Both the position numbers and the translations under genes were made by a program. The notes beneath the pieces are model-generated. The model saw only the letters and a program-made list of their open reading frames with translations. It had not been told where the DNA came from and ran no database searches. A stretch of DNA of 64,000 nt from Pseudo-nitzschia pungens (lineage: Eukaryota > Bacillariophyta > Bacillariophyceae > Bacillariales > Bacillariaceae). This document shows, one piece after another, positions 43,590 through 53,490 of the stretch. Where the stretch lies: positions 5,537,346 through 5,601,345 of the forward strand of contig CM074761.1 in the NCBI GenBank assembly GCA_037355855.1, in the 5' to 3' direction. Every line of letters begins with the position of its first letter. Within the stretch, counting starts at the first letter, position 1.

Positions 43590-46500
43590 ATGAATCACGA
43601 CAACGACGAACATTCCGATTCCGATTCCGACCACGACGCTGCAGTGGCTGACGAAATCATCGAGGCCCTGTCGTCTCTGCTGGATTTTGCGGGGATTCTT
43701 CCGAGCAGCAGCAGCAATAGTGGTGGTGGTGGTGGTGGCGGCGGCGGTGATGACCTTTACAATGACAATGATGCCGGCCCGGACAATGACAACGACAACG
43801 ATTGCGATTCCTGGAGGCGTCTCTCGGATTCGTTGAGAGATCTGATGCTTTTGCTGGGAAAGCTAGACAAAGCGTTGCCACTGTCACTGCCGTTGCCACT
43901 GACAGGAGTGGACAACACCGGCACTGCTTCACCGACGACCGAAACCGCAAAAACGACGACAACGACAACGACGACGACAACGACGACGACGACGAATGCA
44001 TCCTCCGCACGAAACGACTCGCACCTCCTCCTCCTCCTGACGATCGAAACCAAGCTGCGCGAGGTCCGGGAACGCAAGGAATCGGTATCCGCGCTGCTGG
44101 CGAGACGACTTCCGATCCAGCTGGCGCGCTGCCGGGCGCTGGAATCCGTGGGGGGAGGGCGAGGGCGAGGGCGTTCGTTTTTGCTCCTCCCCCTGGCCAA
44201 GGCACTCTCGGCTGGCGTGCGACGGCAAAACGCCGTCTGGAAGCACGAATGCCTCGCCGCTCTGGAGGGGGCGATCGATCGACTCTACGAACACCGCAAT
44301 TACGATTGCGACCCCGACTCCAACTCCGACGACGATCGTTGCTCGGATCCGCATCCGCACGGAGGCAGCTCGTTGGTCCTCGAGACGCTCCGGCTCGTGC
44401 GCCAGCGAGTGAACCGGAGGTGCATCGAGGATCCGGGATCGTCTCCCTGGAGGGAAGCCACCGAGTTGCTGGAAGATTGCGTCGCCGCGTCTTCCGGAGA
44501 ACCGCCGGGAAGGAACGCCGGAGCAGTCGCAGCCGAAGCAGCAACGACGACAAAACCGAAAAGTGCTGCTGCGACCGGTAGCGGAACCGCTGCTGCAGCT
44601 GCTGCGACGGCCGCAACGACCGCCCCGGATGCCGGCCGCTGCCGGGAATCGAGGATCGCAACGACCGCGACACCCGGCGGGGGGGAACTGCCACCGCAAT
44701 CGCAATCGCAATCGCGACCGCCAATCATCCCACCGGTGTTGCGGTACTTTTCCTCCCGCGCTCGCGGTGGCGATTGCGCGTCGTCGCGGCTGCCGAGCAT
44801 CGTCAACGCGTTCTTTCACCACCACCACTACCGAGGCGGCTGCTTCCATCCTTTGCAGTCGCAATCGCAATCGCAAGCCCTGGCGATTCTGGTGGTCGGT
44901 CCGGAGGGTTCCGGAAAAACGCACCTCCTCGACGCGATCGACCGACAGTGCCGTTCATCGGGCGCGGGCATCGAGGTCGTTCGTCCGTTCCTTCCCGTCG
45001 ATGCCATCGGGACAACCGCCGGTGCCGCCGAAGACCTCTTGATCTCCGTGATGGGTCACGCAATGACGAGAAGAACGAGTGCAACCACCACGAGCACAAC
45101 TGAAACTGCAGCTGCAGCTACAGCTGCAGCTACAGCTACAGCTACAGCTACAACCACGACGCGGGAAAAACACCAAACGCCGAAACACTGCATCCTGCTG
45201 CTCGATGATATCGACGGCCTTTGCGGCCGGCCGACGACCAAGAACAAGGGGGGACAGCAGCAACAGCAGCAAGGAGAGCCCCACCTCCGGGCTCGCTTGC
45301 GGAACCTCTTCTTCTCGCTCCTGGACGTTCTGCGAACCGGGGACTACTGCTGCGAGCCCCACCGGTGCCACCGCGGGTCGAGCAGCGACGATGGCAGCAG
45401 CAGTGGTGTTGGTCGAACGATCCTGGTGTGCACGTCCCGGGAGAATTTCGGGAGGGACGTGGATCGGTTCGACGGGATTCTGCCCCTGAGGCATCCGGAT
45501 CGGGAAGAACGAAGGCGGATGATTTCCGAATATTATGGTCGCGATCCTTCCGCGGCTCATCGCGACGACAACGACAGTGACGACGACAGCGACGACGACA
45601 GCGACGACGACAATGGTTGTGGCAAGGACAAGGGCAAGGATGCTTGCCTGGAAAACCTGGTAGATTGCACGCTGGGGTTTTCTCGGGCCGAGATTGCGCA
45701 CCACTGCCGGCAGGCAATGTCCGCGCTGCACGCAAGGCGTTGGACGCGGGCGGACGAGGAGGCGGAGGATGCGGATGCGGATGCGGATATGGATATGGAA
45801 GAACGACAGCAACAACCACGCAAAACGGAACCGCAACACCCGGATGCTGCCGGTGGAGATGCGGATGCGCACTTTCGCGCGCTTGCATTTCATCGTCCCC
45901 GCAGCACCTCCGCGACACCGTCCATCGACACCGAGACCGAGACCAACACCAAAACCGCCAACGGCTTTGCCCGATACCTCCGAGAAAAGCTCCGGTCCTC
46001 CACCCCCGAGTCGCTCAAGAACGGGGCGAACGCCGACTTTGTCGACATGCGGGTCTTCACGGCGCGGGACCTGCGGCGGCTCTATCCCATCCGGAATCGT
46101 CCCCGGAACGATTTCTCCCTCGACCTGCCCCTCTGTGGAGCCAGCGCCGGGGCCGCGTGGCGGGAACTCTGGCGGCTCGTCGTCCTGCCGGTGTGCCGGG
46201 GCGAAGCGCTGGACAACATTCTCTACCATCGCGACAGCGGCAGCGACGGAACCAGAAACGGAAGAAAAACCCGCAAAGCCTTTTCCGGTGGCGTCCTCCT
46301 CGCGGCTCCGCCGGGAACCGGAAAGTCGACCCTGGCGGGCTTTTGCGGAGCGGTTGCCGCCTCGCTGAATCCCTCCGTCAGGCTCATCGACGTGAGCTGC
46401 ACGTCCCTGATCCACAAGGAGGTGGGTGGCTCGGAAAAGGCCCTCCACCGATTGTTCCGGACCGCGCGATCGGCCACCCCCTGTATCTTGGTGATGGACG

Positions 46501-47102
46501 GCATCGAAACCATTGCCGCGGTCCGGGGCAACGACAACACCACGGAGGGAACCATGGATCGGGTGCTGTCGACCCTGCTGACCGAGCTGGACGGGGCGGA
46601 GAGCGACACCGGCGATTCGGACGGCGGCGGCAGCAGCGGCGGTGGGAACCGCGGTGGAATGGCCGTGATCGGCATCACCCACGATCCGGAGTGGATCGAT
46701 CCCTCGCTGCGCCGGCCCGGGAGGCTGGAGAAAACCGTCCTTCTGGACAACCCCGACGGAGAGGGACGACGAAGGATTTTCCGGAGGGAACTCGGAAACG
46801 CGGTGTACCGACCCGACGACGTTCATCCGCTGCTCGCAACGCTGGACGATCTGGCGGAGAGGGTGGCCGACGAGACGGAGGGCTGCACCGGGGCCGAGGT
46901 GATTGCGATCTGCAACGACGCCAAGCTCGCGGCCTTTCGCAATTGTTTCCGAAACGAGGCGGGCAGCGATCGCGGTACTGGCAATGGCAGCAACAGCAGC
47001 AACGTCAACGTCAACGTCAACGTCAACGAGAAGCAAGATTTCATCACCCCGCCACTCGTCCTGGAAGCCGCCAAACACCGGCGAGCAAGGAGCGGACGGT
47101 GA
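43590..47102 (+). CDS. Tandem AAA+ ATPase (AFG2/SPATA5/CDC48-like) with degenerate Walker B motifs
   Basis: This single-exon gene encodes 1,170 residues. A low-complexity N-terminal half carries Asp/Asn/Thr/Ala runs. AAA domain 1 (~residues 430-730) has Walker A GPEGSGKT (~436) and Walker B CILLLDDID, with Asp in place of the catalytic Glu. Domain 2 (~residues 900-1130) has Walker A APPGTGKS (~907), a conserved EVGGSEKALHRLF and the Arg-finger stretch LRRPGRLEK. Its Walker B reads ILVMDGIE (Asp970-Gly971), with Gly where the catalytic Glu belongs, and sensor 1 is ITHDPE rather than the usual ATNRPD. ATP binding is likely and hydrolysis doubtful in both rings. The order of motifs is that of Type II AAA proteins such as AFG2, CDC48 and PEX1/6. 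I cannot assign an orthologue. It converges on the FAM172-like gene with only 133 bp between stops. Confidence 0.7.
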   Translation: MNHDNDEHSDSDSDHDAAVADEIIEALSSLLDFAGILPSSSSNSGGGGGGGGGDDLYNDNDAGPDNDNDNDCDSWRRLSDSLRDLMLLLGKLDKALPLSLPLPLTGVDNTGTASPTTETAKTTTTTTTTTTTTTTNASSARNDSHLLLLLTIETKLREVRERKESVSALLARRLPIQLARCRALESVGGGRGRGRSFLLLPLAKALSAGVRRQNAVWKHECLAALEGAIDRLYEHRNYDCDPDSNSDDDRCSDPHPHGGSSLVLETLRLVRQRVNRRCIEDPGSSPWREATELLEDCVAASSGEPPGRNAGAVAAEAATTTKPKSAAATGSGTAAAAAATAATTAPDAGRCRESRIATTATPGGGELPPQSQSQSRPPIIPPVLRYFSSRARGGDCASSRLPSIVNAFFHHHHYRGGCFHPLQSQSQSQALAILVVGPEGSGKTHLLDAIDRQCRSSGAGIEVVRPFLPVDAIGTTAGAAEDLLISVMGHAMTRRTSATTTSTTETAAAATAAATATATATTTTREKHQTPKHCILLLDDIDGLCGRPTTKNKGGQQQQQQGEPHLRARLRNLFFSLLDVLRTGDYCCEPHRCHRGSSSDDGSSSGVGRTILVCTSRENFGRDVDRFDGILPLRHPDREERRRMISEYYGRDPSAAHRDDNDSDDDSDDDSDDDNGCGKDKGKDACLENLVDCTLGFSRAEIAHHCRQAMSALHARRWTRADEEAEDADADADMDMEERQQQPRKTEPQHPDAAGGDADAHFRALAFHRPRSTSATPSIDTETETNTKTANGFARYLREKLRSSTPESLKNGANADFVDMRVFTARDLRRLYPIRNRPRNDFSLDLPLCGASAGAAWRELWRLVVLPVCRGEALDNILYHRDSGSDGTRNGRKTRKAFSGGVLLAAPPGTGKSTLAGFCGAVAASLNPSVRLIDVSCTSLIHKEVGGSEKALHRLFRTARSATPCILVMDGIETIAAVRGNDNTTEGTMDRVLSTLLTELDGAESDTGDSDGGGSSGGGNRGGMAVIGITHDPEWIDPSLRRPGRLEKTVLLDNPDGEGRRRIFRRELGNAVYRPDDVHPLLATLDDLAERVADETEGCTGAEVIAICNDAKLAAFRNCFRNEAGSDRGTGNGSNSSNVNVNVNVNEKQDFITPPLVLEAAKHRRARSGR

Positions 47103-47235
47103 CGAATGGTGCACCGGGCTGCACCGCGACTCGGGCCGGAGCACCGCGCGATTTTTTTTTCCTTCTCTAGAACTGCAACGGGTCTATTCTTTGTTATTAT
47201 TATTGTTGTTGTTGTTGTTGTTGTTGTTGTTATCA

Positions 47236-49338
47236 TTATTCAAATTTCGTTTCGGTAGCAGCTTGGTGGATTGTTTGTTCCCCCGTGATGTTCGTCGTCG
47301 TCGTCGTCTTCGCCGGCGTCCATCTCCTCGTGGTCGTCCTCCTCGTCTTTGTCACGCTCGTCTCGGATCCCCCGGGGGGGGGGGGAGAGTTCGCCGTGCC
47401 GTGCTTGTCAAAGTGCTCCCAGATGTGGTGCCGAACGAACCAGTTGGTCAGCGAGTGGTCCGACGTCCCGGCGCACAGCGTCCGGATCTCCCCGAACCGG
47501 TGCTTCCAGAAGCGATCCGTTTCGACCGGCCGCCCGATGGACGACAGCGGATTGTGGATGCAGTCCTTGTCCTGTTCGGACCGCTTGAAGTAGACGCATC
47601 GTTCGGATTCCAGCAATTGTTTCAGCGGATGGTTGCGATCGTTGGGATCGTTCCGGTGGTGCCGATTGCCATTGCGATTGCGATTGCCATTGCGATTGCT
47701 GCCGTGAATGGCTCGTTTCGTCCACTGGATGTTGTGCGTCGAATCCGTAAAGGCAATGGCGGGGATGCGCGGGAGATAGCAGTCCGACTTGTTCATCAGA
47801 TACCGAACCAGTTGGGCCCCGGATTGGGAATGGGACAAAACAAACAGATTTTTTCGGGGGCGGCGTTTTTGTTTCGTCGGCGTTGGCGTTGGTGTTGGCG
47901 TTGGTGTTGGCGTTGGTGTTGGAGTTATCGTGGCGGTCGATGGGGCCGTGACTCCTTCCGCTCTAGGTATCGGTCTTGTTGTTGTTTCGGCAATCTCTTT
48001 TTCCTCCTCATTATTGTCATTGTTATCATCATCACCATTACCATCACCACCACCATCACCACCATCCCGATCGTGGTCATTCTCCTCCCAGTGTCGAAAG
48101 AGATGCCCCATGGACCCGGCAAAGGTCGCCATGCCGAACCGATCTCCGCGGGCGTTGGGATCGAGAATCACCAGGTTCATGTTCCTCCGAAAGGCCTCCC
48201 GAACGTACGGGACCGCCGATCCGCACTCGAGTCCCGACACCAGCAGGTGCCTGCGCGAAAAGACCCCGGCCCGGACCAATCCCTTGCCGGTCGCGATCAG
48301 GAGAGTCGGTTTGTCGTCGTCGTCGTCGCCGTCGCGGTCGGTTCGGTTTCGAATCAGACCGGGGCTGACCAGGGCTCGGACGGGCTCCCGCTCGGAATTT
48401 CCATTTCCGCTGCCGTTTCCCCGAGCGTCGGCATCGATGTCTCCGTCGTCGTTCGGAATGGTAACCCATTGCAGGTCGGCGTCCCGCATCATGACCTCCT
48501 GGGCGTATTCCATGGCGAGGCGTGACACAATGTCGTACATGGGCCCGTCGGCAATGAATTGCTTTCGGTTTTCCTTGGTGATCATGGTGTGGGATTCCTT
48601 GTGGAACAACCGGGTCATGGTTTTGGTCGATTCGTCTTTGTCTTTGTTGCGGTTATTGTTGCTGGTATCGTTGCTGGTATCGTTGTTGGTATCGTTGTTC
48701 ATGCTGTTGTTCATGCTGTTGTTCATGCTGTTGTTCATGCTGTTGGTTTCGATATTGGATTCGGTCTGTTCGTTGATCCGACACGGACAGGGGTAGCGTC
48801 GGCCGGCTTCCTCGGAAAGTGCGGAGTGCAGGGTCTCTTCTTTTTTCTCTTCCTCGAACGTCGAATCGTGGGCCGGAAAGTGGCACTGACACGTCGTCGT
48901 CGTCGTCGTCGCATCGGTATCGGCATCGGCATCGATCGCCTCTTCCGGCGGCGGCGGCGTTTCCGGCAGCACCCATTCCCCGTCCTCCTCCCGAAAGGTC
49001 ACGGTCACGGGCCGGTATTCCAGGCCGGCGGCGATCAATCCGGTTTCTCCCCCGAGCGGTCTCAGGATCTGGATCAGCAGGGCCTTTTTGAACCTGTGTT
49101 CCTCCCGGGTTTTGCAGCCCCACAAAAAGTCGGCGCGGTGGTCGTCGTCGTCGTCGTCGTCGTTGGTGTTGTTGGTGTTGTTGCTGGTGGTGGTGTTGTA
49201 GGTTCGCGCGGTGTTCGACGGCACATTCGACCGCGTTTTCTTCCGGCTTGCGTTGGAATCTTCGTGCCGATCGCGGTTTTGGACGGTTGCGGCGGTGCCG
49301 TTGTTGGTTGCCGTCGTTCTCGAGTGGTCATTCCCCAT
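47236..49338 (-). CDS. FAM172/Arb2-like alpha/beta-hydrolase protein
   Basis: This single-exon gene encodes 700 residues. Arb2 and FAM172 proteins are alpha/beta-hydrolase-fold nuclear factors linked to small-RNA silencing and splicing. The N-terminus is low complexity (Thr/Asn/Asp), with a MNNSMNNS repeat at ~205-230. The family signature begins near LIATGKGLVRAGVFSRRHLL and continues with SGLECGSAVPYVREAF and NMNLVILDPNARGD. After an Asp/Asn and Thr-Pro repeat insert comes NLFVLSHSQSGAQLVRYLM, where HSQSG replaces the more usual HSYGG nucleophile elbow. IAFTDSTHN and LCAGTSDHSLTNW supply the likely Asp and His. The core is complete, but its loops are expanded by repeats. Annotation of function beyond the fold is inference. 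Confidence 0.7.
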   Translation of the reverse strand: MGNDHSRTTATNNGTAATVQNRDRHEDSNASRKKTRSNVPSNTARTYNTTTSNNTNNTNDDDDDDDHRADFLWGCKTREEHRFKKALLIQILRPLGGETGLIAAGLEYRPVTVTFREEDGEWVLPETPPPPEEAIDADADTDATTTTTTCQCHFPAHDSTFEEEKKEETLHSALSEEAGRRYPCPCRINEQTESNIETNSMNNSMNNSMNNSMNNDTNNDTSNDTSNNNRNKDKDESTKTMTRLFHKESHTMITKENRKQFIADGPMYDIVSRLAMEYAQEVMMRDADLQWVTIPNDDGDIDADARGNGSGNGNSEREPVRALVSPGLIRNRTDRDGDDDDDKPTLLIATGKGLVRAGVFSRRHLLVSGLECGSAVPYVREAFRRNMNLVILDPNARGDRFGMATFAGSMGHLFRHWEENDHDRDGGDGGGDGNGDDDNNDNNEEEKEIAETTTRPIPRAEGVTAPSTATITPTPTPTPTPTPTPTPTKQKRRPRKNLFVLSHSQSGAQLVRYLMNKSDCYLPRIPAIAFTDSTHNIQWTKRAIHGSNRNGNRNRNGNRHHRNDPNDRNHPLKQLLESERCVYFKRSEQDKDCIHNPLSSIGRPVETDRFWKHRFGEIRTLCAGTSDHSLTNWFVRHHIWEHFDKHGTANSPPPPGGSETSVTKTRRTTTRRWTPAKTTTTTNITGEQTIHQAATETKFE

Positions 49339-49981
49339 GATGGTAGTGTGTTAATAATGTGTTGATTGATTGATTGATTGATTGATTGAATGGGTGTTTG
49401 TTGGCAATGGTAGGTGCTGGAGTGAGTCCGGCACTGAAACTGTGACAGTGAACGGGAGAGTTACGAGAACAATCCTGCTACCTATCATCTTGTCGCATGC
49501 ACTGCAAGTCGTAAGGTACCGGTACTTGTACGAGTGGGTGGGTAACCTTACTCGTATTTGCAATTCCGCACTTCCTTACGGTAAGGTTCTTACCGTAATA
49601 CATGCTCCAATCACAAATGCATCATCGATCATGCACGAAAGAAAATGTTCATTTTTTTTTTCGGAAGGACTTTCTGGTAAGATTTACGGTACGCTCACGT
49701 TACTTTGTACGGTAATCTTAGTTGGTACTGCAATACGGTAGACCGTAGAAGACCAATGGAACAACGTCGATTGATTCTACCAGGGTCACATGTCACAATC
49801 CACCATGTCAGCAACATGAGATGCCATCTGTTCGCCGCGAGCATCACACTTTTGAAAAAGAACGGGAATGAGATCCAAACGCGCCAATCAAAAAATCAAC
49901 AACAACAACAACAAACACACACAAAACAATTTTGTCAAAATCAATAATTAATTAAAAAAGGTGTTTGGTATTATTTACCGT

Positions 49982-50072
49982 ACTCCTTTTTATTTCACTC
50001 ACAAATCAGTCATGAAAGCTGTTCCGGTTTCGAGTTTTCGTGCATTCAACGGGACTGGATTGTTTGGTCGTA
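49982..50072. repeat. 91-bp dispersed repeat, copy 1
   Basis: It matches 53852-53942 in direct orientation at 87 of 91 positions. The sequence starts ACTCCTTTTT and ends GATTGTTTGGTCGTA. Confidence 0.95.
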
Positions 50073-50204
50073 ATCTCAAATTAGTGGAGTTGTAAAAAGT
50101 TCGAAATTTTCTTGATCTTTATAGTAGAACGTACGGTAGCTTTTACTTCGGTAGAAGAGAGAGTCTGAGAGTGGAAAATATCCCCCTTTCAGTTCTACAG
50201 TTGC

Positions 50205-50295
50205 GTCTGTATCTTAGCATCCTGTACATCTTATAATATTGGGTTGCTAAGAGTTGGGGTATGTGGATCTGGTACAAATCCTACTGGAAGGGCAT
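50205..50295 (-). repeat. Dispersed repeat related to 61740-61840
   Basis: Its reverse complement carries AGGATTTGTACCAGATC, ACATACCCCAACTCTTAGCA and TACAGGATGCTAAGATA, all found in the same order at 61740-61840. A shorter copy is at about 61636-61692. Confidence 0.8.
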
Positions 50296-50843
50296 AGCTA
50301 TAAAATGCACCATAATCACACGCTGACGGGACATGTACAACTCCACACGCTTTACCGGAGCGCCAACAGGTTTCTGTAATTACCTTACGTACCGGTAATA
50401 CCCATCGTTGGTTCTTACTCTCCTCGAGAACTGTACATCGGTAACTTACTTGTACCTATCGTTGAAAACTCACTGTACTGCACCGCACGGATGCTTTGAG
50501 AAGCTTTCAACCACGAAGAATACACTTTTGCGGCATGGTTGTACAAATAGTGGGGAAGTAAGATTAGGTACAAACCAAAACCTCGATCCACCCATAAGAG
50601 CTACGTGTAATCGACGACGAACCAATGGGATCGCGGACGAAGGAATTATCGGCGTTGCCGGTCGGATTGATTGATTCGGATTGATTCGGATTGATGATTC
50701 GTACGCAACGGAAGAAAAAATTCGAACCGGATACTACGTGTACGGTACGAAGGAATGGATGATTGATTTTGATTGATAGATTGATTGATGGTTCATTCAT
50801 TTTCAATGAATCAGCCATCATCATCTGCCAAAGCCACCGCCCA

Positions 50844-50878
<35 letters not shown>

Positions 50879-51308
50879 GGTCGCTGGAACAAAGAGCGAA
50901 GCACGAACAACGAATGGGATCGCAGGACAGGGAACCATTTTCATCCCCGATGATCCAGCCGTTCATAAATACGAAATGATTGATTGATTCGAAGCGAAAT
51001 AGAGTGACCGAATCGACCCGAACGATCGCCAAATCCGGCGGGCAAAGATGAACCGTTGGGATAGTCGCAAGGGATGGAGCGATGATTCGGATCGCGCCGT
51101 GATCCATCGATCACTGCGAGACGCGACGAAACGATTTCCACCCAATCTCCGCCCCTGGGAAGCCAACATGAACGTTGAATGCTTCAGAGATCGCATCGGA
51201 AATGGTTATCTTACTTCCTTCCTTCCAAAATTTCCTGGCCCCGACGAGTGGAATACTATCGACACAAATCCCAGACTTCCCCCGTCGTTACCATAATTCT
51301 TCACCGCC

Positions 51309-52031
51309 ATGAGCAAAGACAACACCTTCAGCTCCTCTCCTACCGTTCAATTCGACGTGGGAGGCACCGTCTACAAGGTCTCACGGTCGCTGCTGGAGCT
51401 GTTCCCCAACACCATGCTATCCCGAATGGTCTCCGAGACCTGGCAGGAGGTGGTGAAGAACGGGGACGAGAATAACGAGGCATCCCCGATCTTTATTGAT
51501 AGGAATGGAGACCGGTTTCAGTACGTGTTGGACTACATGAGAGACAACCGGCAAGTGTCCTTGCCCGTGACAGTTTCCAGAGATGGATTCCTAAAGGATC
51601 TAGATTACTATGGATTTGAAGAAGTGGACACCAACAGCATCGCGGAGCGATCGTCGCTTGCGGTGTACCGGAATACATTGCTGAGAATGGAAAAACTTGA
51701 ACAAGACATTGATGCTAGAATCAAGAGTGATTACGATACGGCCAGACTTGCTCATTATTGCTTCTTGAGATTCAAATATACTGGAAAGCTCGAGTTTTGC
51801 GTTCATTGTGGATATCACGAGGCTGGCCTTTTTTCCGCTCCTCGGCATCAGAAATACAACGATCCAAAGGTCATGGAAGAATTGGGAAAAGTTGCTCGAT
51901 CAACGGTCCCAAAGCTGGCATATTTCAACAAATTCCTAGGTGAATATGGCCTAAAGTGCACTGATGGTTATGCTACTAGTATGACTTGTAATCCAACCAA
52001 AGTAGTCCTTGCGATCATTGACGGAATGTGA
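51309..52031 (+). CDS. BTB/POZ (T1, KCTD-type) domain protein
   Basis: This single-exon gene encodes 240 residues. Residues ~12-105 form a T1-type BTB fold: TVQFDVGGTVYKVSRSLLEL, the loop FPNTMLSRM, then PIFIDRNGDRFQYVLDYMRD, and FLKDLDYYGFEEV. This is the order seen in KCTD proteins and the tetramerisation domain of voltage-gated potassium channels. There are no membrane segments, so it is a soluble BTB protein, and a cullin-3 adaptor role is possible but unproven. Residues ~135-240 (AHYCFLRFKYTGKLEFCVHC, and two Cys in CVHCGY) form a domain I do not recognise. The start at ATG 51309 gives the expected short N-terminus. Confidence 0.85.
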   Translation: MSKDNTFSSSPTVQFDVGGTVYKVSRSLLELFPNTMLSRMVSETWQEVVKNGDENNEASPIFIDRNGDRFQYVLDYMRDNRQVSLPVTVSRDGFLKDLDYYGFEEVDTNSIAERSSLAVYRNTLLRMEKLEQDIDARIKSDYDTARLAHYCFLRFKYTGKLEFCVHCGYHEAGLFSAPRHQKYNDPKVMEELGKVARSTVPKLAYFNKFLGEYGLKCTDGYATSMTCNPTKVVLAIIDGM

Positions 52032-52565
52032 AGTCGAGACGAAGCGCAGTTTCTCGGAATCCCGTCTTCCTAACGAAGGTTGCGATGCTCTGTGTCAAAA
52101 CGAACAGAACAATTTCTTGCATAAAGTACCACCAAGCATTGTTTCTATGAATGCCGCATCCGACCTATATTCACAATTGAAAAACTAGTAAAAAATTCAA
52201 TAGGAGCTTTCCATCTGACCAATCATTTCCCTTTTGGGCATCTTCATAATTCTGAAATCTTGCTCGATACTCCGATTGCCGCTCCAGAGATATTATAATC
52301 CAGCGGCAGCATCACAAGAGACAACACACGTGTTTCGAAATTAAAATTCGTTATCGTGGTTTTCACTAGGATTACTAGCATTCGAGAATGAAGGAATCAT
52401 CGGAAGGAACCGTTTGTGACTGCAACACCCCCCACTACACCGTGTACGAAAGCGTGGCAAAAAAGTCGGTGTCGATGCAATCCGTTTCTCAAAAAAATCT
52501 CTTTCTTTTTGAGAGAGAGAGAGAGAAGGAATGATCCATCCCAGCGCCCCCCCCCCCCTCCATCA
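52032..52565. other. 3' flank of the BTB gene
   Basis: It is A+T-rich, then has a GA run (52512-52526) and a C run (52548-52557). No gene is seen. Confidence 0.5.
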
Positions 52566-53490
52566 TTACGGGGTTGCCTCGAGAAATACGGCCGGGTCCT
52601 TGATCGCCAGCGCGTGGTATTTCAGAATGGCATTCGTTTGGCGCTGCGTCGTGGCCGTTTCCCATTCCCATTCCCATTCCCATTCCGAACAGGTCCTCCT
52701 CCCTGGCCTTGCGGGCCAGCTTTGTTTTGCGCGCGTCCGTCCGTGCCCGCCAGCAGGTTGAGCGCGGACGAGAGCTCGCCCGCCATGGGGCCCGTCGGGA
52801 TGCCGGTGATCTCGTTGTTCCACTTTTTGCGCTCCACCCACCGGGGGAGGGATTTCTGCCAGGAGGGCGCTCGTCGCGAAGCGGATGCGTTCCACCAGCT
52901 TGTTGCTTGTGTCCTTGTCGACGCCCTTGTTCTACAGCAGCTTGATGTCCGGATCGGTTTCCTTGTACCAGACGAGGCACTCCCGGTTCCCCGGGCTCTC
53001 CACCAGGCACTGCTTGGTGTTGCGATCGTTCGGTCCGGCCACGACGTCCGGAAAGGCCGTGTTGGCGTCGACTCCCGCCGGTTCGGGGAACGCGGTCGTG
53101 CCCACGGCCGAAGAGGCCGCCCAGAGACTCCCCATCATGGCAAAGATTGCCTCCCGTCGATCATCGAGGGACGACGAGGGATCTTCGTTGTCGTTCTTGC
53201 CGTCGTTGCTGTCCTCGGCGTCGTCGGGGCATCGGCATTTGCGTTTTCTTCTGTTCGGACTGTAAAGACGGACCAGACAACGCTCTTGTCGTGCTCGGGA
53301 ATTTTTCCGAGAGCGAGCCGGACAGCCGGGAAGAACGCTTTGCTACCGGAGGATGTTGCAGCGTGAAAGAAAACGCCGAAGGGCTAGGGCTCAAAACCCC
53401 GTGCCGACGACAATAAAAGGCAGAAGCTTCCAAGAAGGAAAAGAGGAACGGGACCACCAGTTTCGTTTTGGACGGGAGACGGGACATCAT
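52566..53490 (-). pseudogene. Decayed plastid-targeted protein gene with ASAF presequence
   Basis: Reading begins at the paired ATGs 53490/53487 with a signal peptide (Lys-rich start, VVPFLFSFL core) and then EASAFYCRRHG, the ASAF-type cleavage site of diatom plastid precursors. The mature-like part is split across frames. REAIFAMMGSLWAASSAVG and SPGNRECLVWYKETDPDIKL lie in a second frame and run into an in-frame TAG at 52932-52934. The same frame then continues GVDKDTSNKLVERIRFATSA. KKWNNEITGIPTGPMAGELS is in another frame after the C/G run near 52840. KTKLARKAREEDLFGMG is in the next, and NAILKYHALAIKDPAVFLEA ends at the TAA. That is at least four frame changes plus one stop, too many for simple assembly errors. 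No GT-AG introns explain them. The segment order resembles a small plastid protein family of diatoms that I know only by pattern, so no function is assigned. Confidence 0.7.

Larger units (their letters stand above)
49339..51308. other. Divergent intergenic region
   Basis: It separates the FAM172-like gene (-) and the BTB gene (+). It holds an ATTG run (49360-49388), a 91-bp dispersed repeat (49982-50072), a 50-kb-side copy of another dispersed repeat (about 50205-50295) and a TC run (50848-50876). No gene is seen. Confidence 0.5.

Noticed and set aside
44955..47144. 729-codon open frame opposite the AAA+ gene
   Set aside because: It is an antisense shadow of a G+C-rich gene; the plus strand carries clear AAA+ motifs.
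52416..53366. 316-codon plus-strand frame
   Set aside because: It is the antisense of the plastid-protein pseudogene and has no recognisable domain.
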